Assembly: GCA_028753945.1 (NCBI GenBank)
Contig: JAPNXP010000001.1
Coordinates: 8,732,501 to 8,796,500, forward strand
DNA from: Hexactinellida sp. DTS-2022
Lineage: Eukaryota > Porifera > Hexactinellida
Length of the DNA stretch: 64,000 nt
Direction: 5' to 3'
Shown here: in pieces, positions 44,246 through 55,351 of the stretch
Layout of the letters: the number at the start of each line of letters is the position of its first letter
How positions within the stretch are numbered: the first letter of the stretch is position 1
Translations under genes and position numbers: made by a program
The notes under the pieces: model-generated
Database searches by the model: none
Told to the model about the DNA's origin: nothing
What the model saw: the letters and a program-made list of their open reading frames with translations, nothing else

Positions 44246-45028
44246 GGATATCGAGGTTTTGGTCATATCGGGCGGGAAGGCTGAATTTGATTGAAAATTG
44301 AAGTCGGAATTTGACCGAAAATGGAAGGAGGAAAATGATCGATTGTGAAATGTATAAAATGTAAGAATTTGTTTGAAAAGTTTTCTGATGTCGGAAAATG
44401 TTCGAAAATGGCTTTATTCGAAATTTGACTAAATTTGGTTGTAGAAATTCGCAAAATTATAACAAGTAGTATTATTTAATCCCTATTTGGTTTTAAGCTG
44501 TTTTATCCCACTTGTACTTCATTTATCTTTGGCAGTTAATATGTTTATAAAAGCCAAATGAAACAAATTAGGCAAATTTTGAGAAAATTACTATTTAAAT
44601 TGGTTAAAATTGGCTATTTCAAAGTGAATAGTATACTACGTAACAATTAATCATATGGATTATTCAATCGTTGAGGGGAAGAAATTAAATTCGACTAATT
44701 TAATTTGTATCGGGAGGATATTAGCTAGAATCCATACTCGGTAAATCTGTTGGAGATAACTAGAGCACACAATCATTCTCAATCTGAGTACAACTCTGAG
44801 AGTATTATCTTAGTTATTCTATTCTCAATCACATCATTTATAATTTCTTTCATTTATATAATTTCATTAAATAAACTTATTCAAAATATCTAGTTCCGTT
44901 TACCCCATTTTCGATCATTTTCCGACGTCAGAAAACTTTTCTAACAAGTTCCTACATAACAGTTTTCGGTCAAATTCCAACCTAATATTCGAACAAATTC
45001 AGGCTACTCAGGATATTGTGGATATCCA
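44246..45028. repeat. Element with ~125-180-bp inverted arms
   Basis: From GGATATCGAGG at about 44246, blocks CTGAATTTG, GGAATTTGACCGAAAA, AAAAGTTTTCTGATGTCGG and AAAATG follow. The same blocks run in reverse complement from 45028 back to 44903 (GGATATCC, CTGAATTTG, GGAATTTGACCGAAAAC, AAAAGTTTTCTGACGTCGG). The arms are colinear with gaps and enclose about 480 bp of AT-rich sequence. Probably a non-autonomous DNA transposon of unknown class. Confidence 0.65.
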
Positions 45029-46207
45029 TTTAAAAGTTGAACTTAGGAAAATATTCCAAACAGTGCATCAGACCAAGTTTACCTAGCAAATGCCATCAAC
45101 AATGATCCAGAAAAAGATGCCCTTCAGGCTGATACCGATATTGACTGAGTTTGAGTAAATGCTAGTATGTATAAATCTAGTACATGCATGTATAGTGCAT
45201 CATTCAACATTCAATAGATAAATAAACAAATTTACAACCTAAATTTTCTTTTTCATCTCCACAGCAGCCTGATAACCGTCCAAAATGCGTCCGTATTAGT
45301 CAATATCATTTGTATTTAAGTGTTCGAAGAGGGAAATGAATTTCGTATTAACCTTGTTTGTACTTAACGAGGTACTGTATATTGGAAATTGGAATATACC
45401 TGGACCACAGTTGAATTGCATACATTATCCGTACATTCTCTAAATTCAGATTTAATACTGAGACCAATATGAACATTTGAAAAGTGATACATGGTCTTGA
45501 CTTTCCTTCTGAGTGGTTGTTTGTAGTGAAAACGTTGTAGTTGCTTGGAATTTTATTACAAAAATGGCACAGATAGGTTCTTAATCGAAACACGCCCCTA
45601 TCCGGACCAGACAGACACTGATTGAATGTCTACCAACATGTTCTTCTGTTTAATTAACAACTCTGTAATTACATCTGTCTGGGGAATACATATATTTCGA
45701 GACACGACGATTTGATACGATCAATTCGATACATGAGATGGGTTTTATTGTAGCGCAGAGCATTAAGCGTTCGTAATTTTTTGGAGCGTGCTCTCGCTCC
45801 CGCTCCTGAATAATTGGAAACAAGGATGTTAATCTAGTTAATTAATTCTGATTCGTGCTTAAAAACTGCGGAAACCTCATGGTAACTTAGTTAGATTCAT
45901 ATTATTACATCTATAAATAATTACGTACCCAATTACTCGTGCCCTAGTTTATATAATGTAATTGTACGTTCTGCATGCTCTAATTATCCAATCTATCGAT
46001 GTTTCGTCATTACTCTATTATTTAGGTAATATTGTATTGGATTAATGATATTTAAAAAAGGAGTGCGCTCCAGCTTCCGCTCCTCAAATTTAAAAGGAGC
46101 GCTCCACCTACCGCTCCTGGAAAATGGAGCGCGCTGGTGTAGCGAAATGTCTGTTAAGTCTGGATGCAAATGCCTGATCTTATTAATAACTGGCCTGCTG
46201 ACTAGAT

Positions 46208-46356
46208 CAGGGGTTTTTTAAGATTGAGACCTTGGTGTAACTCAGCGCGGCCTTGGTGTAACTCAACACTGCAGCGGCTGCGGTTGACCCGAATCGTGGT
46301 GTAACTCCCAAAAATATTGGTGCAGTTTACACCAAGATCGGCCTTAAAAAACCCTG
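46208..46356. mobile_element. hAT-like MITE, 149 bp, with perfect target duplication
   Basis: Ends CAGGGGTTTTTTAAG and CTTAAAAAACCCTG are inverted repeats. An exact 8-bp duplication GACTAGAT flanks it (46200-46207 and 46357-46364). The inside has three GGTGTAACTC repeats. The clean duplication suggests a fairly recent insertion. Confidence 0.9.
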
Positions 46357-47306
46357 GACTAGATTATAAATTTGAGCTACATGAGTTACGTGAAAAATAT
46401 TAATTACTTGTACATTTTGTATGAGGAAGTAATCCTTGAAAGTATGATGTTTGCAAAATCTATAAGGGCACAGTTGAAATATTCCTTAATTTGTTCAACA
46501 CTGATGTAAATATCCTCAATCTTGCTGTTAATTAACAGCACATTTGATATGAATATGATCATTTTCGAACGGCTCTTTGGAGCTGCTTTAAAGTGCTTTC
46601 AGCTAACTAACTTGCAGAACTAATTAAATGTTGAAGTGCGAGGTTTCAACTTTGTTGAGTTGAAATTATTATTAGGAAAGTCTCATTTACACGCTTTTGT
46701 TTAATTAAGCTAGTTAGTTTGTTGAAATTAGTGGATACCTTAAGTATGGAAACGGTTAATACGAAAGCAATTTCAGTGCACCTTCCAAAGCATTTCAATA
46801 CAAATGATATTGGTTAGTACGAAATCCGGACAGTCTATGTTGTACAGTATCATTAGTTTTCAAAGTCTATTCACAAATTGTTCCTATCAACTTTCTCTTC
46901 AAAAACTTCTTTTAGGTCACATACTAGCTATTAGAAAGAAACGTAGAATACTAATATTATATTATTTAATTAATTTGTGTTAACGAGGTTCTACTGTAAT
47001 TCTGTTGAAATCTCTAAATTCAATACATATTACATATCTCTATTTGAATATCCTACGTACTTAGTTAATCTAGAATTCTTGAAATTACTTTCACTTTGCT
47101 CCAGCACAAGCACAATGTACAACTCTACAATATGTACGTAATCTATAATACCATATTTTATCATTTCATACGTAGTTATATCTTTACTTGTATCATCCTC
47201 ACTGAATATACTATTTATAGAACCTGCTCTTACCTATAAATACATATTCGTGAACGAATCCGAATTATTCTAGCCACTTTATAATATCCCTGTTTGTTTT
47301 ATTCAG

Positions 47307-50300
47307 ATGTCTTCAGAACATACACTGTCTAACGCGGTGGAGAGGCTGCTAGTTGTCAGTCGAGAGTTTTCTACCTCTGATCCCTGGACCGATCTGCTGC
47401 AGCGACTAGCTGACCAGGATATCCACACTGTTCCGCTCCACAACTCTAATGTCACTAACGCTTCCCCGTTCGAGTACTTCCTGCTCCGGGCCCACGAGCA
47501 GACCCCCCGCGAGGAGATCCTGCGGCTGCTGGGCGAAGAGGAGTCGCTGCTTCTGCACGACATACACAGAGAGACCAGTCTGCTCGCGCTCTCTCGGATA
47601 GAGGGGATGCGCTGCGGCGCTTGCGTCAAGAAGATTGAGGAGAGCATCTGCGAGCCTCAGAACCCGCATATCGCGCGGAACTTCACACTTTGCCGAGTCA
47701 AGGTGTATTTGCAGACAAAGCTGTGCGTGACAGAGGTGCGGACCGCCCGAGAGGCTGCGGAGGTGTGTCAGACGATAGGCAGGGAGATCCAGGCTCTGGG
47801 GTTCTCCGTCTCCGCGGCAGGCTGCTTCGATAGGAGACCCTGGGTCTCGCAGGAGCGCTTCTATGTGAAGGGACTAGCCGTCCTACCGGAAGACCCCGAT
47901 CTGCAGAAGGCGCGACTGGAAGATATTGCGAGTCAGCCTGGTAAGTTGCAACCGTATTTATACGAATAGAATATAGAAGGCCGTATTGCTATCTGAGCTA
48001 CTGTTTGCGAGTTCAGGAAATGCGTTCCGTGCCGTTAATCTATTCACCAACTCCTCACGTGTTGTTGATAATTTTATTCACGGATATCTAGTAACCTAGA
48101 TAGGCGTACTGGTGTAGGTTTATTTCGCATTTATTCACGATTATTCGGTGGAGACCATTATTCGAATACATACGGCACTATTGCTATACCGGCTAGATAG
48201 TTTGTTCCGACTGATAACATTCCCTCTCTACTGTATACTAACGCTGTGCTGCAGGCGTGTGCGCTGCTTACTACGAGGAGGAACAGCTGACGCTCGTGAC
48301 GACAGAGTCCCGGCTGCAGGCCCCGGTGCCGGAGCTCAACAGTAACCACACGGAGAGAGGCAGCTGCGCCGGAGCCAGCTACTCAGTGGTGGGAATGAAG
48401 TGCTGCAAGTGTGCCAGGAAGGTCCGCGCGACTCTAATGGACATCCCTGGTGTCGAGGGTGTGCAGGTGCATCTGAAGGAGAAGAGAGTTGATGTGTTCT
48501 TTCAGAAACGAGACACAGTGCTTGTTGCCATAGCAACCGCGATAAGTTCTCTCAACTTTAAGCTCGCTCTCATGAGCTGTTCTGACATAGGTTTGTTTCT
48601 ACTCAGTAGTCAGTATACTTACAATTGTAGCGATTATCTAGTTGGTTATCTATTGGAAGCACGCATGCATTGTTACGTATCTTATTCGTTAGTCACTGGA
48701 GCGACTCAGCAAACTGACGCAGAAGAAAACGACATAAGTCCTCTCATCGCCACTAATCCCACGGCTGCCCCCGAGCATCTCCACACGGCCGTATTCTCCA
48801 TAGAGGGCCTCAGGGGCCAGGACTGTGTCCGGAAGGTGGAGAAGCACTTGCTGTGCATCGAGGGCGTGGAGTCTGCCACTGCCAAGCTCCTCACGCAGCA
48901 GCTGGCAGTCAGATACGACCCGACCAAGGTCCGGGACGCCCAGCAGCTGCTGCTCGAGGCGACCAGTCTCGGATACAGAGTGGCGCTCCTGCGGGAGGAG
49001 AGGGGCGGGGCCAGTTGCGCTGTGCTAAAGGTAGTCGTACACGGTATGAGCTGTAGCTCCTGTGTGTTCGTGATAGAGCGGTCCCTAAAGAAGTGCAAGG
49101 GGGTCTCGAAGGCATCCGTTACACTGTCTACAAACAGGCAAGTGTACTACAGTACTAATCTACTAGTGCTTTAATTAGGGCTGAAACGAATATTCGAAAT
49201 GTAACGAACGAACCTTTTTCTAAACAAACGAATATTAGAATATTCGTTCGTTTTGATTACTAAGCATTAAATCAGTGTTTCTCAACCTTTTTCAGTCGAT
49301 CGCCCCCTTAGCGGATAGTGCCAGTGCTTATCGCCCCCCTACAATTTTAACATAAATAAAGAACCAAGCAACTAAGACAGATATTCTATAAAGTTATAAA
49401 CCGTATTTCCCGAAAAAGGCGCCTGGGCTTAAAAAAGCGCCGGCTCTATAAAAATGTCATCTGTATGTAAAAATTTATTCCCAATAAATGATAACTGCAA
49501 TGGAAATGGTGTGATTTAGGCAATTATAGGATGTTTAATCTCGCTGGGTACCATTAGAATGCACCTTAATATTATTTTCTGGAAATTTCATGAAAAAATG
49601 AGTGCAAATTTAGACCATTAAATCAATAAGCACCGAGGCGCTTATTCGGGGAAATACGGTATTATCGGTATATTTACATTTGACAACCATGTTTAGTGTG
49701 AAAGTTGGGCATGGTCCCAGGGGCGTAGATTTAAAAAGCAGATTGGGTCGGGGGGCGAAGCACAGGAATTTTTCTTTTTATAAAATTATAAATTGATTTC
49801 CTCTTAATTTAAGAATACCTGGATTTTCAACCGAGCGAGCGTAGCGAGCGAGAAAAATTCTTAGGAGAGAAGAAGAAATCAAATAACATTGAGTATAACT
49901 AAATAATTTAAAGACAACAATTTATCATTGATTTCAGGGGAAATAAATACATGAGGTGCACAAAATATTTGGGGAGAGAAATGAGGCTCTCGCACGAATG
50001 CATTGATTTCGGGGGTCGAGGATCCCACAGTATCGAGGCCCTTGATTGTGCCCAGTGCAAGATTTTTCAGATCGGGATTGAATTAGGTCAAGAATAGCCG
50101 AAATGATGAACATGTAAATTTCTAGATTCTAGCTAAAGTGAATCAAATCGCCCCCCTACCGCCCCCTTACAGTCTTGTAGCCCCCCAATCGCCCCTAACC
50201 GTTTTATCGCCCCCCTCGTCTCTCGTATCGCCCCTTAGGGGGCGATATCGCCCACGTTGAGAAACACTGCATTAAATCATATTCAAGACTCAAAAACAGA

Positions 50301-53300
50301 GGGAAAATAGTTTTTTGTTAATGTTTCAATAGTTTAAGTACGGTATGTGTAATTTATTTACTGCTTGCTATCCAGAGGTCAGATTGAGTACAACCCGTCT
50401 GTGGTTACTCCCAAGCAGATCATCCGTCGCATCAAGAGCTCCGGGTTCAGTGCTGAGGAGGTGGTAGGGAACAAGCTGAGCGACTTAGTTAACCACAGCG
50501 TCACCCGGAGGTGGGCTGTCACCTTCCTGCTATCGCTTCTGTTCACTCTCCCCGTCATGTTCACCATATGGGTCCCTCTCCCCTATTTCAGTCTTATAAT
50601 AGTGCCGGGACTCACTCTGCGGACGCTGGTCCTATTCTGTCTCTCCACAGTGGTGCAGGTGCTGGGCGGCAGCCAGTTCTTCCCCCCGGCGCTGCGGGCC
50701 CTGCGACACAAGAGCGCCAGCATGGACCTCCTCATCGTGCTAGCCACCAGCATAGCCTACTCCTACAGCCTCGGCGTGGCCATATGGAGCGTGGTGGTGG
50801 GAGAGGCTAAGCTGAAGATGTTCTTCGAGACCCCGCCCATGCTGATAACCTTCATATCGCTGGGCAGATGGCTAGAGCATCTCGCCAGAGGTAAGTCCAT
50901 ATACACCTGACTGCTCCTGTTTGATGAGACTTGTAGGCCGGACTTCCGAGGCTCTGACTAAGCTGATGTCCCTGCAGCCCCAGGAGGCCATACTGGTGGC
51001 GCTGGACAAGAACCAGGCCGTGGTGAGGGAGGAGAGCATCCTCACCGAGCTGCTGCAGAAGGGAGACATCGTTAAGATACTACCTGGCGACAAGGTACGC
51101 TACTATATCTATTGCGCTACTGGTATATGATAAGTCTATCCTGTAGGTGCCTATTGACGGGGTTATTCTGCAAGGAAGCTCGTACCTGGACGAGTCTCTG
51201 ATCTCAGGCGAGCCGATGCCCCAGAGCAAGTCCGTGGGGGACATGGTGATAGGGGGCTCTCTCAACACGAGCGCCTGGCTGCTGGTGGAGGTCACGCACG
51301 CGGGCGAGGACACCATGCTGTCCCAGATCCTGCATCTGGTGCAGGAGGCACAGACTAATAAGGCCCAAGTGCAGAAACTAGCGGACAGGATCAGCAGCGT
51401 GTTTGTCCCGATCGTAATAATCTTATCTTTCCTCACATTCAGCTTCTGGCTCGTACTCATACTTCTAGCCAACGAGTTCAAGTGGACACTCCTCTGCAAG
51501 CTTAACGAAACCTACTTAGCCAATGCTAATGCGTCTAATGCGACCACGGCTGACAACGGTACATTAATTTTATTCATTTCCGCACCCTTTACTCTGTTGC
51601 TTAGATTCTGTAGTCATTAGTATAAGCGAACCATGAGTATTCCTAGATTTTATGGAAGCTTTATGAATCTCAAAACAGGTCTTAATTCCTAAAATTCTAC
51701 CTCAAACATCTGACGTAACTGTTTGTAATTTATTGATTTATTATTCCCCTTTATATATCTACAAAATCTACAACTCTGTGTGTTACGTGCAGAGTGTAGT
51801 ATTAATTACTATGAAGTATACAACTGGCTGACCATGGTTATCTAATACTAATGACTACTGTTCTACGTGACTGCTAAATCAATGCAATAGCTCTATAACT
51901 GTGCTACCTATCCTATAGGGAGTCTATACATAAACTGCCTGTCCGACGTGTCCTACTCTCTGCAGTTCGCGATAGCAGTGCTGGCAGTGGCTTGTCCCTG
52001 CGCGCTGGGCCTGGCTACTCCCACAGCCGTTATAGTGGGCACCGGCGTAGGCGCTTCTCAGGGAATCCTCATTAAGGGCGGACAGCCTCTCGAAAACATG
52101 CGCAAGGTGAGCTTAGTTGCTATCTAAATTAATAATATATATAATATTTTTTATACTACAGTGACTCCGCTTAATTGAGTCATTTTTTCATGAACAAATA
52201 ATACTATGAGTAGAAGCTATTGCATGAGGTTTTCGGTTAATTGAATGAAAATTTGGTTAATTTGGGAAAATTTGGGTTAGTTGGCTCAATATTCGTTAAA
52301 CCCCCAAAATATTCAATTAACCAGGTCAATATTCAGACAGACGTAAAAGTATTTATATTGTTCTGGACTGGAGTATATTATATTTGTACCAAGTGTAGTA
52401 TATGTACGTATTTAATAGATAGTTATGCCATTAATATAGCTATTTTTGGTTAATTGAGTTCTCCTCTTAATTAATCGGTCAAACTATTCTGTACCGAAGT
52501 GACCTATTAGCCGGAACTGATTGTACTTACTTATTCTCTCCCGCTCCCCAGACTCAAGTGGTAGTATTCGACAAGACAGGGACACTGACGTGTGGACGCC
52601 CGGTGGTGGCCCGCATGAGTCTGCTGGTCTCGCTGGACCACTTCTCTAAGGACCTGATTCTGTGGCTGCTGGCCTCAGCTGAGTCGGGCAGCGAGCACCC
52701 GCTGGCCAGGGCTATCCTCGGGTACGCACAGACGGAGCTCCTCACGCAGGACTACGGACGCTGTCTGGAGTTCCAGCTGTTCCCCGGGCTGGGGCTGAGC
52801 AGCCGCATCAGCTGTGGGGACCAGACCAGGTTCGGTGAGTACTATGATAGCTACTACACAGGCTTTCATCCAGGCAGATTTATGCGCGCCTAGGTTAAGT
52901 TTGAGCTCGCTCACACCCGCCTAAAATACTCAATTTATATTACGTCTATGGGATATGGGAGCATCTCTCGATTTTTGCGCCTAGAAAAGTTTCCTTTATA
53001 AATTTATATATTACGCGCCTGTATGAAACCCTGTTGCTACCATGTCTTACGCTATTCTCCCAGCCGGCTGCAAGGAGGAATACACAGTGCTGGTCGGCAA
53101 CAGAGAGATAATGCACCAGAACGGAGTGTCCATCTCCCTCCTGGTGGAGCAGGACCTCGGCTACCTGGAGCTGGAGGGACACACACTCGTGTTCGTGGCT
53201 ATAGACTCACAGCTGGTTGCCGCAGTCGCTATACACGACCCGCTAAAGCCGGACGCGAGACAGGCTGTGGAGATTATAAAGCACATGAACAGAAAGGTTT

Positions 53301-54600
53301 GATTATGTGTACCAGATTACAAATAGTGTGAATATATTGTTTGTACAGGTGCTGTTATTGACTGGCGATAACAAGAAAACCGCTACAGTGATTGCTAAGC
53401 AGGCTGGCATCTCCGAGAAAGACGTTATAGCAGAGGTGCTGCCCTCCCATAAGAAGGAGTGCATCCGATCGCTGCAGAAAGCTGGGTACGTGGTGTGCAT
53501 GGTGGGGGACGGGATCAATGACTCCCCTGCCCTGGCGCAAGCAGACGTGGGAGTGGCCATTGGGTCTGGCACGGACATAGCGATGGAAACAGCGGACATA
53601 GTATTGGTCAAGGTATGTGCTGAGATAAATTATACTCCTACTATCCTTTCTTATTGTATTAGATATTATTATTACACTTTGTTAAACATGACCAGCTTAC
53701 CTTTGTGTTTACTTGGTTTATTAGATTGTACTATAGTATGTTACTCTTGTAATTACACAGAAGGCGATCCTCTAATCCTCTCCTTCTGTAGAATAACTTG
53801 CTGGATGTTGCGACGGCAATAGATCTCTCACGCACCACTGTTAGGAGAATATACGTCAACTTTATTTGGGCTACTCTGTACAACTATGTCTCCATACCAA
53901 TCGCTGCAGGTAATAAGCCAATTCCTAGTCCAAACTTATGTAACTGGAATGGATTGGAATCCTAAACAAATCCAGTCCATAGTGCAATACAGATTATATA
54001 GTCTGAAATTATAAACCCATCCAAAATTCATATACAGTATACTCTCGTCAATCTGAACACCAGGGTCGAAATCTGTTCTTGTTATCTGGATATCAAATAC
54101 CCGGAGTCATTTGTTACATATGTTAAGTTAGGGGAATTAAACCTTATATTTTAACCGATATTTCGCCTTTATTCGTGTTCGTATTAACCAGAATCTCGCC
54201 TTATAGATTGTGGAATTAATTTCAGATTAATTTCTAAATATCCATAATCCATCCGTATCCTCTGGATGTAACACTACAACTCATGGTTTGCTCTCTAGGC
54301 ATTCTCTACCCCATCGGCATTGTGATGGAACCGTGGATGGCAGCTGCCGCTATGATATTATCATCTCTGACTGTAGTATTCTCTTCTCTCTTGCTTAAGC
54401 TGTACAGGAAGCCCAAGTACAATGTCAAGTGGACCCAGGACAGGTACTTATGATTCTACATAGATAGGATGATAGGAACCTGTTTAAAGTTTGTCTAATC
54501 AGTGATTTATTTATGTTGTATCTGTAGTTATGCGACGTACTCTGGAATACCTGATGAAGAAAACTCCACCTCACTTGGAGCATCTGTGCACATCACCTGA
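47307..54600 (+). CDS. ATP7: Copper-transporting P1B ATPase (ATP7A/B)
   Basis: Thirteen exons: 47307-47940, 48255-48590, 48693-49137, 50376-50890, 50937-51094, 51147-51558, 51919-52106, 52552-52834, 53064-53296, 53349-53612, 53792-53909, 54299-54443 and 54528-54600. They total 1267 aa in frame. The protein pumps Cu(I) into the secretory pathway or out of the cell. Four heavy-metal domains: GMRCGAC (Cys103/106), GMKCCKC (Cys261/264), a degenerate third (Gly365 replaces the first Cys, Cys368 kept), and GMSCSSC (Cys444/447). Eight membrane helices include CPC at 859-861. Actuator motif is SGE (716-718) for the usual TGE. Phosphorylation site Asp903 in [21 protein letters not shown] at 1121. Intron 3 uses a GC donor (AG/GCAAGT) and holds nested transposons. 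The ATG follows ATTCAG directly. The tail lacks an obvious dileucine trafficking signal. Confidence 0.96.
49273..50269. mobile_element. 997-bp non-autonomous hAT element nested in copy C
   Basis: Ends are CAGTGTTTCTCAAC and GTTGAGAAACACTG (14-bp perfect inverted repeat), the classic hAT terminus. It is flanked by an exact 8-bp duplication CATTAAAT (49265-49272 and 50270-50277). Subterminal regions repeat ATCGCCCCC many times on the right (50150-50250) and in the same sense on the left. No transposase reading frame. The interior includes a third element at 49400-49660. Confidence 0.93.
49400..49660. mobile_element. Innermost 261-bp element, CCGTATTTCCC family
   Basis: Inverted ends ACCGTATTTCCCGAA and TTCGGGGAAATACGGT, continued by GGCGCC/GCGCTTATT blocks. 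Related to the repeats at 21098-21243 and 59493-59627. It sits inside the 997-bp hAT element. No clear target duplication. Confidence 0.75.
52159..52519. mobile_element. pogo/Tigger-like MITE in ATP7 intron 7
   Basis: Left end CAGTGACTCCGCTTAATTG after TA; right end GGCTAATAGGTCACTT-like in reverse complement, ending AACTG. The interior is rich in GGTTAATT words. Same family as the insertion in CUL2 intron 4 (19606-19912). It makes up 361 of the 445 bp of this intron. Confidence 0.68.
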
Positions 54601-54713
54601 AATTTTAATATTTTAATGTTGATAACCCAGCCTTTTGTTCTTTCAGCTATTTTATTTGTAATTATTTGGGAAATTTGTTGATGGTAGAAGCATCCCATTT
54701 TGAGATTTATGTT

Positions 54714-54719
54714 AATAAA
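54714..54719 (+). terminator. Likely ATP7 polyadenylation signal
   Basis: AATAAA lies 114 bases after the ATP7 stop codon, followed by an AT-rich stretch. Confidence 0.55.
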
Positions 54720-54866
54720 TATACTATTCTACATGTTACTCTCATTACTCGCAATTGCTAGCCCTCATATCACGCATCAGTGAATTTATGTTACCATAGC
54801 GGTTGCCCTAACTTTACGGTATTTGTTAGTTACATGGCTCTTCGTCCATATACAATTTGGTCAGCT

Positions 54867-55351
54867 AAGGCCAAGCGTGACCTACGTTATAATAAGGCCT
54901 GTTCACTAGTGTTAAATTTTGGACCATGGATGTCGTTTAAGTCCATTGATTCTTTTACAATAAATGTTATAGTCAGAGATAATTAACCAAGTAGTATTCC
55001 AGAACAAAAAATATGAATGCCTTGCAACCTTTGCAGTCGGTTCATGTCGAAAATTCTCGAAAAATAATGAAAGTTAAACCCAATTAGTTGTTATTGTTCT
55101 TCAAATGTTTATTTGATAAAAACTTGTATTCACTTTCATGTTTTCTTTAATATATTGTACTTTTGCAACATTCATTTTCAAAAGTGCTTGGTATTAAGCC
55201 CAATAATATTTTACTTCTTCTGGATTACTACTTGGTTAATTATCTCTGACTATAACATTTATTCTTAAAAGAATCAATGGACTTAAACGACATCCATGGT
55301 CCAAAATTTAACACTAGTGAACAGGCCTTATTATAACGTAGGTCACGGGCC
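54867..55351. repeat. Long, nearly perfect inverted repeat (hairpin-RNA-like)
   Basis: Left arm 54867-55004 and right arm 55218-55351 are reverse complements over about 135 bp with only a few differences (for example GGCCAAGCGTGA against GGCCCGTGA, and CTTTTACAATAAATG against CTTTTAAGAATAAATG). The 213-bp loop also has partial self-complementarity. Transcription across it would give a long double-stranded hairpin of the kind processed into endogenous siRNAs, or it may be a foldback transposon. It lies about 270 bp after ATP7. Confidence 0.85.

Larger units (their letters stand above)
43734..47306. other. AT-rich spacer before ATP7
   Basis: 3.6 kb without a recognisable gene. It holds the element with long inverted arms at 44246-45028, a GGAGCGC-rich patch at about 45770-46145 (repeated GCTCCNGCTCC words, related to 12250-12390), and the hAT-like MITE at 46208-46356. 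The rest is AT-rich, with TTAATACGAA-type repeat words near 46760-46820. Confidence 0.5.
49176..50340. mobile_element. hAT-like MITE, family TAGGGCTG, copy C, split by insertion
   Basis: Begins TAGGGCTGAAACGAATATTC like copy A and runs to GACTAAG/CATTAAAT-equivalent sequence at 49272, then resumes at 50270 (CATTAAATCATATTCAAGAC) as in copy A (CATTAAATCAATCTCAAGAC). The right part decays at about 50340, so its right terminal repeat is missing. It lies wholly within ATP7 intron 3. Confidence 0.8.

Noticed and set aside
54780..54986. 68-codon open frame after ATP7
   Set aside because: It is the left arm of the long inverted repeat; the other arm has no matching frame.
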